A DNA stretch of 64,000 nucleotides from Capsaspora owczarzaki ATCC 30864 (lineage: Eukaryota > Opisthokonta > Filasterea). Below the pieces are notes generated by a model. The model did no database searches and was not told the DNA's origin. It saw nothing but the letters and a program-made list of their open reading frames with translations. The stretch is taken from positions 665,690 through 729,689 of the forward strand of contig NW_011887304.1 of the NCBI RefSeq assembly GCF_000151315.2, read 5' to 3'. Of the stretch, positions 20,023 through 31,034 are shown in pieces. Within the stretch, counting starts at the first letter, position 1. Each line of letters starts with the position of its first letter. The position numbers and the translations under genes were made by a program.

Positions 20023-22692
20023 TTAATGAACAGCCTTAAACTGGTTTTCAGTCACACCGTCGCCCATGGCAGCAGTTGAGACGGCACCACCGGAAATGGT
20101 GGTGAGCGCACGGTCAACGAGGTACGCGCCCGACCAAGTCTGGTGCTCGAGGGTTTCGACCTTGTGCTCGCGCTCGCGGCGCTGGATTCGCTCGCAGTAC
20201 GCAAGCATGCCTCGGGTCTTGAAGTCGCGGGCAAACATGTCGATGCCGAGCGAGTCCGAGTGGAAGCCGGCGAGCGTGATAAACTGCCAGGCGTAGCCCA
20301 TGCGACCGAGGTCCCAGATGAAGGACTCGATCTGTGCGTCGTTCATGCCGGCCGCATCCCAGTTGAACGAGGGCGAGAGGTTGTACGTGAGCAGCTGGTG
20401 CGGGTGTGTCTTGAGGACGCCCTCGGCAAACTCGCGCGCCTGGGCAATGGTGGGGGTCTTGGTTTCCATCCAGACAATGTCGGCGTAATCGCAGAAGGCC
20501 GACGCACGGGCGATGGCGTACGCAGTGCCGCCCTGGACGCGGTAGTAGCCCTCGGTGGTGCGGGGCAACTCCCAGTCCCAGAAGAGCTGCTTGGAAGCCT
20601 CTGCGCCGAGAAGGCTCTCGGCCAGCGTGCGCGCCTCCTTGTGGCCCAGCTTCTTGGACTCGGTGGTCCAGCGAGCAAGCACATCCGCATCGCCAGCGCG
20701 GGCCTCCTTGAGACGGTCGGCAATGTAGTCGGTGAACGTCTTGAGACCAGCGCGCTTGACCCACTCTGCCTGGAGCTTGTCAATGTCGCTCTGCGAGCGG
20801 CCTTGGCTCGACGCCTCAAGGACGAGCTCGTTCAGCGAGGCACCAGCGACGGCGGGGTTGGTTGCGCCCAGGATGAAGGGGTGGTCGCGCTTGTCAATGT
20901 TGTTGTTCAGCAGCGTGGCAGCCTCCGAGTCCGTGCGGGCGACGACCAGCGTTTCGGTGCCCATCACGTCGGTCTGCAATCGAATCGCGACGAGGCGGCT
21001 AATGTGCTCGGAGATTGGAACAAGGACCTTGCCACCCATGTGTCCGCACCTGCGCAACAAAGAAACAAGAAACAAAAACGCGAAAAAAAACAACCCGCGG
21101 GTTAGAACAAACAAATCGTTCTCGCACAAGAAACAAATACTCTTCGCTCAAGGCAAAAACCCCCTCACTTTTTAGTGCCGGCAGCCTGATCCTCAATGTG
21201 AACGCCGGCAGCGCCACGCTCGACAAACATCTTGGTCAGCTTCATGATTGCAGAGAGACCGCCGTGACCAGTGTCGGCGTCAGCGACGATGGGCGCCATG
21301 TAGTCGATGGTGGGCGACTGGATGCGCTGCTCGCGGGTGAGGTGCGATCGCGCCTCGCGTTGGCGACGGTCGTGGAAGAGCTGTGCCTTGAAGAGGTGCT
21401 CGACCTTGTTTGGGACAGTGTCCATGGGGTAGTCGGCAAGATCTGGGCCCGGCTCGTTCGACGAGGACGCAGTGCTCGAGCATTGCCAGCCAGACACGTA
21501 GACCGTGTCGAGGTACTTTGCCATCTGCACGACCTGGACGGGATCCAGCGCACCAAACGTGTGCGACACTGTGCCTTCCGCCTTTCGCTTGGCGAGCAGG
21601 TTCCAGAGCTTCTTTGCCTGGATGTTTGAGGCGTATTCCTGCAATGTCAAAGACAACGTCAAACAAAAGCAAAAGGGTTAGCTTCCAAGGCAATCCACAC
21701 ACACATGTCGAATGCATACAGCGTGCCCACACTATATAAACGCGCACAGCTCATCGCTCATGTTCGTTGCTTTTGTTTCTTCTTCTTCCAATCTGTTTCG
21801 ATTGCTTTTTTTTTCTCTCTTTTCCCCCCTCCTTTCGTTCATTTCATCTGGAAATCTTTTGTCTTCCGATTCTCCTTCTTTCTTTCTCTCTTCTTTGAGA
21901 GTCATTCATTGACAACCAGTAAAAACGCTCCGCTTTTCTTTTTTTTTTTTTTTCTTTTTGTTTCTTATTTTTGACTCAGTTGCTTTGTACAAATATCACG
22001 TTTTTCTTCCTTGTTAATTTTTTGTTTTCATGCGTTTTTTTTTTTTTTTTTTTTTGTGTGATTTTTTTTTTCAATTGTGAGCCTTTTTGTTTTCCAAGAG
22101 TCTCGCGTTGCAACTTGTAGTGAACACGACTAAACGACGGGAGCACAAAAAGCAAAGACGAAGATAGATGAAGAGGATGGTCGGTTGGGTGGCAGAAGAG
22201 AAAAGCAAATCTGACTCCAATTGTAAAGTCTCGTCCCCCCATGCAACGGGAGTCGGAAACAAGTCGCCGACGCTGCCACAAACACAAGAGAGAGTAGAGA
22301 ATGCATGGATGGAGGAGGAAAAATCACATAAAAAAGGGGGAGGAAAGAGAGTAGGAATCGGGTATAAAAAAAAAGTGCGTACACACAGAACAACAACGGG
22401 ACGTGTTTCAAAACCCGACGGCTGATGAGCGACGCCTCAGTTCGAGCAGCCCCCCCAAAAAGAAGCATCACAAGGCGGGTGCAGCAAAACAACAAACAAC
22501 AAGCGCAAAGAGTGAAAAAAGTGGAGGACAAAAACAAACCTGGTGCACGGTGCCGCGGAGAGCAATGACACTGGCCGCGTCGTACGGGCGCTTGGCGTGC
22601 TGGAAGCGCTCTGTGGCCCACCATTCGCGAAGCTGCTGCTCTTCGCGCTGGAGCTGGCGGAGCTCCTCGTCAACCAACGCTTCGGAAGTCAT
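20023..22692 (-). CDS. ICL1: Isocitrate lyase
   Basis: Three exons read on the minus strand: 22692-22540, 21638-21169 and 21049-20023, 549 residues. It splits isocitrate into glyoxylate and succinate, the first step of the glyoxylate shunt. Seen: [33 protein letters not shown], the metal/substrate block [10 protein letters not shown], and the catalytic signature [13 protein letters not shown], whose first Lys-Lys and the catalytic Cys are split by an intron (KK|C). Downstream are [18 protein letters not shown] and [10 protein letters not shown]. The internal segment of about 100 residues after the signature is of the eukaryotic/fungal length class. The C-terminus ends KAVH, with no PTS1 tripeptide, unlike its partner. 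The ATG at 22692 was chosen because the family starts near it; an in-frame open stretch extends to about 22722. Intron 1 (21639-22539) holds T-rich tracts and a TATATAAA at about 21731. Confidence 0.94.
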
Positions 22693-23560
22693 GATGGTGT
22701 TGTAGATTGCTGCTTTCTGCAAAATCTGCTGCAGGCGAGATGAAGAGCAGAAAGACGCAGAACAAACCGCAGTCAGTTGTCGGCGTTTGCCTGTTCTGAG
22801 TCACAACAGCAACCGCACTCCACGCTCCCGTCCGCTCCCTCTGCTCCTCCCGCCTCGCGTCACCTCTTTCATGCTACAAAAGACTTGCTTCACAGTACCT
22901 TAGAATCAAAACTCTGAAAAAAAGCACGAACGGATAATTCGAACAAATAATAAAAAAAGAGAAGTGAGACAATCAAACTTTGGGACGAGTGGGTTTGTCG
23001 GTCGATTGTATTTCATCGCCGCACGCCTCGGTCGGCAGCAAGAAGAAGAGGAGGAGAGTGTGAAGTGGAGCAAGACAAGTCTGGTTTGAGGAAAAAACAG
23101 AGGCAGGCGCAACAAAGGAACAAAGGGGGGAAAGAAGGAGGGCGGGAGGAAAAATAGCCAGATTTTGTCTGGTCATCAGTTTCCAAGCGGTTTGCACGTG
23201 AATCTTTGGGGTGTGTGTGATGGACCATTGCAGAGAGACAGACACAACCGCAAACGGTGTCCCTGCCTTGCTTCAAATTTTACACGTGCCTCGGATGCAT
23301 TCGAACTCGAACTCGCTTGTGGCCACAAACAAGCGAGCACAGCACAGGGTCGTCGCGTCGTTGGGTGGTGATCTCGTTGGGTGACTGCGGTTCTTCCTTC
23401 CAATCTCACTTCACTTCGAGGTCCAACCCCTTTCCCCCCCCCCCAATGATCTTAAAAATGACTTACTATTTTGTTGTTTTGTTCATCCGTTTTTGCTTAT
23501 TCAATTACCAACATCCCTTCTTCATTCACTGCTTTTTTTTTTTTTTTTTTTATTGACAAA
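22693..23560. promoter_or_regulatory. Shared bidirectional promoter, isocitrate lyase / malate synthase
   Basis: An 868-base spacer separates the two outward-facing start codons of the two glyoxylate-shunt enzymes. It holds A-rich and GAA-rich tracts, a C10 run at 23435 and a T18 run at 23532-23551 just before the malate synthase ATG. No canonical TATA box. The arrangement predicts coordinated induction of both genes, for example on acetate or fatty acids; that is inference. Confidence 0.6.
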
Positions 23561-23926
23561 ATGGCGGATTTTGCGACTGGAGCGCCCTTCCTGAACACGC
23601 TTCTGCAGGCTGAAGGTCGGTTTCAACAACCCACGGGCTACTACGACAACCAAAACAAACAAAAGAGCCATCGTTTTTAACATGTCGAACGTTTCAGGCG
23701 CACTGTGTGGCGGTGTTCGAAGCGGAGAGCCAGAGAGCGAGGCGAATCGAACGATTTCCTACTCTTCTTCCGACCGACGACTCCGCATTTTGAGTGACCA
23801 GCCTCACGGAGCACGCTGGCGTTCGATGCGTGATCAGAGGCTCAGTCGTTTCTGTCCCAACCTCACCTCGCGAGACGAGACGACGCGCGAAACGACTTGC
23901 TTTGACTCAATGCAGTTTTCATACAC

Positions 23927-23965
<39 letters not shown>

Positions 23966-26236
23966 CCCAATCGCACTCAGATTGAGTTCAAATCTCAGAA
24001 AGTCATATTCCAAATGTGTTTCATGAAATTCGAACAACCCATTGTAACTCACTCTTTTTGTGTGCTGTGTGGACAGGAATTGAGGTTCGCGGACGTGTCA
24101 CCGAGTCGTACGCCCAGATTCTCAACCCGGAATCACTGCGATTCTTGGCGGCTCTGCACCGCACGTTTGATGCGCGTCGCATCGAGCTGCTCAAGTGCAG
24201 GCAAATCCGACAGGCCGAGATTGACCAGGGCAAGCTGCCCGACTTTCTCGCGTCAACTGCCCACATTCGCTCGGGCGATTGGAAATGCTGCGCCCCTGCT
24301 CCTGGTCTCGTCGACCGCCGCGTTGAAATCACCGGTCCCGTGGATCGCAAAATGATTATCAATGCGCTGAACTCGGGTGCCACTCAGTTCATGGCTGATT
24401 TCGAGGGTGAGTTGCAGCATCAGTCAGCCACGTTTTTCTGCCATACCCGCTCCAAGACGCTCTCGTCCTTCCTTTTCATTTCATTTCATGACATGTTCAC
24501 TGACTCACCCTCGTCCTTCCATTCACGAACCGCCTGACCATAGATGCCACCTCCCCCACCTGGGACAACCTCATCCAGGGCCAGCTCAACATGCGCGATG
24601 CCATTGCCCGCACCATTTCCTTTTCTGGTCCGGAGGGCAAGGTGTATCGCCTGAAGGACAACGGCTTGGCCACCCTGCTTTGCCGGTAAGCACCCCCCCC
24701 CCCTCTAGATCTCTGTTTTTTTTTTGTGGTCCACCATTCAAGCGTGCCTTGTTGCGGCCTGGTCTCACGAGTTCTCTTCCTTCCAGACCCCGCGGCTTGC
24801 ATCTTGAGGAGCACCACGTCTTTGTCGACGGACAGCCACTCTCAGGCTCTTTGCTCGACTTTGGACTGTACTTTTATCACAACGCCAAGCGCAGCCTGTT
24901 CATTGGCGCTGGCCCGTACTACTACGTGCCCAAGCTTGAGTCGCACCTCGAGGCCCGCTGGTGGAACGACGTGTTCAACTTTGCGCAAGACTACGTGCGT
25001 GTCCCCCGTGGCACGATTCGCGCAACCGTCCTGATTGAAACCATTCTGGCTGCGTTCGAGATGGAGGAGATTCTCTACGAGCTGCGCGAGCACTCTTCGG
25101 GCCTCAACTGCGGACGCTGGGACTACATTTTCAGCACAATCAAGCGTCTCCGAAACCACCCACAGTTTGTCATGCCTGAGCGCAAGGATGTCACCATGGC
25201 CACGTAAGCGTCGCGATGCTGATTCTGTGTTTTTTTTTTTTTTAAATTTTTCGTTTTGGTCTTGATTCTCGTTCTCACTGACTTTATTTGTTGTTATGTG
25301 TTCGTTTTTTTTTTTTTTTTTTTTTTGCAAACTCTGCGCAGACACTTTATGGCATCATACGTCAAGCTGCTGATCAGCACATGCCACAAGCGCGGCGTGC
25401 ATGCGATGGGTGGCATGGCTGCCCAGATTCCAATCCGCAACGACCCTGCTGCCAACGATGCTGCGTTCGAGAAAGTTCGCAAGGACAAGCTGCGCGAAGC
25501 CGAAGCGGGACACGACGGCACTTGGGTTGCTCATCCCGGCCTGATCCCGATCGCCAAGGAAATTTTCGACAAGGTCATGCCGACCCCGAACCAAATCCAT
25601 GTCCAAAAGCCCGCCCAAATCACTGCTGCAGATTTGCTCAGCACCAAGTTCGAGTAAGCGGAAAAAGTTTGGATGCGTGTGAAGTGACCAAAGTCGCCAT
25701 TCTTTGAACTGACTCGCGTGTGGTTTTGGCGTAGGGGTGGCATTACCGATGTGGGCGTGCGAGCCAACGTTTCGGTGGCTTTGGCCTACATGGCGAACTG
25801 GTTGTCCGGCATGGGCTGCGTCCCGCTGCACAACTTGATGGAGGATGCCGCCACTGCCGAAATCTCGCGTTCCCAGCTCTGGCAGTGGCTCAAGTTCGCT
25901 TCCAAGACGAGCGAAGGACAGGTTGGTGATGTGTTTTGTTGATGTGCTCCGCTTCCCCCGTGCTTTGGCTCGTTCTCTGGTGCTGACCTTTGGTTTGTTC
26001 GCATGCTCGTTCCTTCGCGCCAGACCATCACTCCCGACTACGTTCAAAAGATCATCGACGAGGAGGACGCCAAGCTCAAGGCCTCACTCGGCGACAAGTA
26101 CACTGCCGCGTACACGAACGCAAAGGGGCATCTTCGCAGGATTGTTCTTGAAAAAGACTTCCCCGAGTTCCTGACACTGGTGTGCTACGGGGACATTGTT
26201 GAGCAGCAACCTCCTCGAACCATCAGCCACTTGTAG
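23561..26236 (+). CDS. MLS1: Malate synthase
   Basis: Seven exons: 23561-23615, 24077-24406, 24544-24685, 24787-25203, 25342-25653, 25735-25921 and 26024-26236, 551 residues, the standard length of form-A malate synthase. It condenses glyoxylate with acetyl-CoA. Family blocks: [20 protein letters not shown], the catalytic-base region [25 protein letters not shown], the acetyl-CoA/metal site [21 protein letters not shown], the loop [12 protein letters not shown], and [12 protein letters not shown]. The C-terminus SHL is a PTS1-like tripeptide, so it is probably peroxisomal. Intron 1 contains a long A run (23930-23964). Divergent partner of isocitrate lyase. Confidence 0.95.
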
Positions 26237-27289
26237 CTCGTTGCGAAATTAGATCCACAACAGTTGTGTAGTCCGTAAATCGATCTGAGCGGTGTTGAAA
26301 ATGCAATATTATTTGGTTCCTTTTTTTTTTGTTTGGTTTTTGGTTAATTTTTGTTTATTTTTTCAACGTCGCCTTTTTGGCATGATGAAACACAGCCAAC
26401 AACTCCAATCGCAATCTTCGTGACTTTCGTGCCGGTGCGAACGCATGGCATAGTTGGAATGAAGCTCCTCATGCAGATACCGCAATAGGCGCAAGCTCGC
26501 GCAGCCAACTGAGCCTGTTGCGTGACCACGAATTTAGGATTTCGGATGCGAGCGATTCGCATGCAACGACACATGCGGACGGCATAACCCCCTCCTTCCC
26601 CTGCCACTCCCTCGAGATCCAGATCGGCGAACGGCAAACGAGAGGCAATAGTAGCTCATAGTATCCTGGAAATTGTAGTAACTACAGGTGGCATCGATCA
26701 AGCCGAGATGAAGAGCGAGAATGCGATCGATCTTGTCGTGTTCCGCCTGTCATCACGAAAAAAACCAAAAAAAAAAAAAACCATTCCGCGTTTCCATCAT
26801 TCGCGTTCAGGGCCAGGCTGGGCGTCGGAATGCTCGTTGGCTACACGAGTTCTGTGCCAACACTCTCAGGGTGCCACGGCAAACCAGAACGCAACGGGCG
26901 ATTGCAAAGCAGGGGAGCCGGGCGGTGACCTTTCAATTCGCTCGGAAAACGCAAAAAAGAAAAAAAAAACCAAAAAAATCCCTCGAGTCGAAAGTGAAAC
27001 AGCCGCGGCTTTGCTTTCCCGCTTGTCCGTCGCTTGTGTGTCGGCCTGGTGACAACAGCGTCTTGCGTGGTCATCTGGACACGCATCGGCGTATCGGCAC
27101 CGGCTGCGCATGTGCAGGCAGCCCATGCGGCTGCTTTTCGACCAATTTTTGCGAACGATACACTTTTTTTTTCTTTTTGTTTCGGTTGGTTGTTTGTTTT
27201 CGTTCTTCCCCAAAAATGCTATGCCTTTTCAGTCTTGTTTTATTTGCAACATTTCAGATTTCTCTCGCCGTTCGTTGAGCCAAGCCCTC
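26237..27289. other. Intergenic, nothing recognised
   Basis: About 1 kb with A-rich and T-rich runs. A 20-codon hydrophobic frame at 27219 (MLCLFSLVLFATFQISLAVR, then stop) looks like a signal peptide but has no downstream partner that I can join with confidence. Confidence 0.4.
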
Positions 27290-28578
27290 ATGAACCATCA
27301 TGGTAAGAGAGCGACGCATCGGTCCAACATGCTGCCGGCACGTCATGAAGAACGCTCTGCCGCTCCTTTGTCACTTCCTGGTGCCTCTTCTCGCATCCTT
27401 TGACTTCCGAATCACGTTTCACTTTTATTCGCTTTTTTTTCTTCTTCTTCTCTCGAATTTCGTTGTTTTCAATCTAGAGATGTATTTTTTTCGTGAAAAA
27501 AACCACCCAAAAAATCTCCCCCTTTTCTTTCCATTAATGGAATTAGCCAGCTTTTTTTTGGCTGCTCAGGAAAAACGCTGCTGTTGCATGACTCCTGGCC
27601 CACATAGTCTGCTCGCAGCTGCTCGTTTGCCTTCGTTTGCTCTCATGTCCAAGTCATGACTACACAATGGAGTCATCGATGGAGGGAGAGCAAGGGGGAG
27701 TTTCGTTAGCAATTCGAACAGCCACCGCCTAGTAATCAAATAGACAAGACCGAAAACAAGACACGAGTCGATCCAACTCGAACAATGACCGCCTAGCCTA
27801 GAGCTTGAGAACACAAAACGAAACAGCAAGCAAAAGATAAGACAACAACAACAACAACAACAACAAGACAAGAGTGGACAGGGTGATCTAGCAAGGGTCG
27901 AACGAAAAAAAGGGTCAAGGGTCATTTTCTTGTCAACTTCATCACACTCACTTCAATCACCAAACAGCAAACGCCTCCGCTTCCTCCTCTTCCAGGCAGT
28001 CTCGCGGTCCGCTGCAAGAACTGAGCTCGAACGTTCTCAACGCAGAGCCCGCGCCCAATGTGGAACTCGTGCGCAAGGTCGACGAGTTTTACGTCGAGGA
28101 ACTTGTCAGGGCCTTCCAAACGAACCCGGACTTGTTCCACAGCGCGAACCAATGGCTCGCTCTCAATATCAATAGCGAGCGACTGCCCGAATATTCCGCC
28201 GAGCAAGTTGAGCTCTACGAACGGATTTGCCGTTACTTGAACGAGGCGATTCGAGGGGTCGCTAATGGCGACCAGACGGGAACGGCTGTGACTGGCGCCT
28301 TGGAGCGTCGCGCTTCAGGTCCTGCTACATGGGATGGTCGCGACACCCCGAACGAGGACAACCGCTGCTTTGTCTTCCTTACTGCCGAGATTGAACGGTG
28401 GACCGACAACGAGACCTGGGGTGGATCCTTTCGGGCAGGAAACTGGTTCAAGTACCCATCCGCAGATGTAGCGGGCAGGTGGAAGTATCGCTGCACGTCG
28501 GCAGATGGACTGTGTGGCATCGTTGTCTACACGGGGCCGCCTGCGGTGGTACGCCCCGTTGGTGGCAGAATTCGTTGA
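27290..28578 (+). CDS. Hypothetical protein
   Basis: Proposed as two exons, 27290-27302 (ATGAACCATCATG followed by the strong donor GTAAGAG) and 27968-28578 (after a CAG acceptor), about 207 residues. The first 25 residues are Ser/Ala-rich. The middle (PNVELVRKVDEFYVEELVRAFQTNPDLFHSANQWLAL) is helical and amphipathic, and the C-terminal third is Trp- and Gly-rich (WTDNETWGGSFRAGNWFKYP, GRWKYRCTSADGLCGIVVY), suggesting a small beta-rich domain. I do not recognise it. The exon 2 frame is solid; the 13-nt first exon and 665-nt intron rest only on splice signals and phase. Confidence 0.5.
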
Positions 28579-29038
28579 TTATGTTTTTATTTTTTTATTT
28601 TCTTCTTGTTGTCGTGCCATTGCGATGTCACCTATCCGGGTAGAGGGGAAGCACTGAGTTTGGTTGTCTTTGTTTTTGAGATTCGTTTTTGAATTTTGTT
28701 TGTGCGTGTGGATTGATAAACGAGCGTTTGAGGGTTGCATCAAGTTGTGCAGTCGAGCGTCGTCCCTCTTGCTGACGCTTCGACGAGCAGCACTTGTTTC
28801 GATATGGATCAATACTATTTAGCGTAGTGAGATTATAGCGAGGCAGAAGGGTTGATTGCGTGCGCAGGGTTGACAGGGCGTTCGTCTTCAGTTTTGCTCG
28901 GTTTTGCGTTCTGATTTAATAACTTTTAGCCGTGGACGCGCCCATGCACACTTGAGCGGCTTTTCACTTTGCTGGGCATGTGATATCGAGCTAGACTTTC
29001 CAAACTCTAGCAAATAGAGGCAAGCAACATTGTCCGGG
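28579..29038. other. Intergenic, nothing recognised
   Basis: T-rich 3' flank of the hypothetical gene and upstream region of the receptor gene. No supported ORF. Confidence 0.4.
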
Positions 29039-30354
29039 ATGACTCACTCTTCATCTCCAATGTCAGTTTCAGCAACGCCTTCTGTTTTGTATTGTTTTGT
29101 TTTCTCAATGGTTGTGGTTTTCTTAATGGGTTTCTTTGTTTGCCAGGACGCTTTTCGTCGCTGTTGTGGTCCTGGCTCTGACTCACTCCGTGCTCGCTGG
29201 CACCTGGGATTCCAGTGCATGCAAGTATACCACAACGTATGTACACGATGCGCTGCGAAGAGAGCAGGGGGCGGATGGGGCAGAAAGGCGGGAGTCGCTT
29301 CTGGGTTATTTTGCCGGGTTTGCTTCTCGACATATGGGGCTCTGCTGGCCCTTCCGCCCAACGCAACTGAGACACACCTCATCCGACCCACCTCACCTGC
29401 ATTTGATGGGTGACTCCATAGCGCTGGCACGTCGTTCACCGTGTCCGCGTTTCACCGCGACCAGCCTTGGTCGATTCCCGGCGTCTCCTCCACTGGTGGA
29501 CCCGATGGATACAACTATCTCTACAACTTCTGTCCTGGCCTTGGGACTCAAATTGGAACTTGCCGTTCAACTGATCTTGTAAGTCGACGAGAGAGAGGAG
29601 GGGAAGAGGCATGGCGAGGCGAGGCGAGATGAGGACAGTGGTTGCTGTCCTGAGCCGCTTGGCTCATCTTTCATTGTTGATATTTGCCTTTGTTACAATC
29701 CCTGGATTGCTAGGTTTGCCAGCAGTCAACTAGCGGCTCGACTTATGTTATTGGAACCAATTTCATGTCAACCACTGATGGGACCAACTCTAATACTGTA
29801 CGAATGTCGCCTGATTGTATTCGTCGACGTCCTCGTACTCTCATTTGTCATTGTTCAGGTTGAATTCAAAACCACAGACGCGAGTCCGCGATGCACGCGT
29901 GTCATTTTCAACTGCGATCCGAACACACGCGGCGAGCCTGTAGCTGCTGCGACCGAACAGAAACCCGCAGGTATTGGCCACTCTTCTGGTGGTTGCTGGC
30001 TCCAGCTGAAACTTACTGGCTTTGTTGGTAGATCTCGGCTGCCTTGCAACCTATACGATGGCTTTCACGCATGCGTGCTTCTGCCCTGGCACCACTTGCT
30101 CGTACGGGCCTTCCGGATCTTCGTCCGCCACTCCATCCGTGACTGCCACGGCAGTCGCGTCCGAAACCGCTGCGCCTCAGCCTTCGCCGCCTGCTCCCTG
30201 CACCTGCACTCTTGAGTCCTATCTCATTGTCGCGACCGCCTCTGTCGGCCTGACCCTGGTGGTTGTCATTGTGACTCACTACGCTCTCCGCGCCTTCAAG
30301 CGGTCCCGTCAAGTCCAGCCTCAGTACATGTTGCTTCAGAATCAACTGCACTGA
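29039..30354 (+). CDS. Mannose-6-phosphate-receptor-homology (MRH) type I membrane protein
   Basis: Six exons: 29039-29061, 29147-29236, 29422-29578, 29714-29797, 29859-29970 and 30032-30354, about 262 residues. A signal peptide (TLFVAVVVLALTHSVLA) precedes a luminal domain with spaced cysteines and Tyr/Trp typical of MRH folds: WDSSACKYTT, YNYLYNFCPGLGT, GTCRSTDLVCQQ, SPRCTRVIFNCDPN, GCLATYTMAFTHACFCPG. A Ser/Pro stalk and one membrane span (SYLIVATASVGLTLVVVIV) follow, then a short basic tail with the tyrosine sorting motif YMLL. This layout matches cation-dependent M6P receptors and Atg27-like proteins, so a role in sorting glycoproteins between Golgi and endosomes is likely. I cannot tell whether the mannose-6-phosphate-binding residues are kept. 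The first exon is short and its GTCAGT donor splits an ATG. Confidence 0.72.
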
Positions 30355-31034
30355 TGGTGACGAGAGGGTTGCGTCGTCAAAAGAGTTGCAAGCCAGTTTG
30401 AGTACACGCATCTTCGGCTCAATCACCAATTTCGTTTCTTGCTTCGATCGTTTTGTATAGCTATTGCTCCCCGAACCCGAGTGTTACACTCTGATATACA
30501 GTATTGTTCCTTGTGATTGAATAGTTCAAGATGCATCTGCGCCCGAGGTGATTGGTTTGTGTACTACTGTAATCGAGGAGGGCTGATGGCGGCACATTTG
30601 GAACGCCATGCGGCTGTGTGTCTCACTGCGTCGCACTTGAATGACTTCATTATCATCAAAAGTCCCATTTACTCCCATCTGCATCATTCTTGACTTCTGA
30701 ACTACCAGATGAGATTCGTTGATTTCTTGTGCTTTTTCTCGATTGGAGCAGTTCATTGTCGGCAACCATTCGCAGCACATTCTGCCTCCTATCGATAAAA
30801 TAACCGGATTTTACCATCATTTCATGCAGCGGAGCGGATCAGAGACGTTGAGGTCGAGCAGTATGCAAACTGTGAAATGCTGCGTTTGGTCGTCTTGTTT
30901 TTGAGATTCGTTGTTATTCTTTATAAAAATGGTTTGGTGTTGCTGATTAGGTTGTGTATTAGTCTGAACACCATGGCGGCTGCCAGGAGTGAGAATCAAC
31001 CCAACGAAAGTAATAGTGACAGTTGCAATCACTG
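30355..31034. other. Convergent 3' spacer
   Basis: About 680 bases between the 3' ends of the MRH gene and the site-2 protease gene. No supported ORF. Confidence 0.45.

Noticed and set aside
20143-21105. 320-codon frame on the plus strand
   Set aside because: Antisense shadow of isocitrate lyase exon 3.
21728-21740. TATATAAAC motif as a promoter
   Set aside because: It lies in intron 1 of isocitrate lyase on the opposite strand with no gene starting downstream of it.
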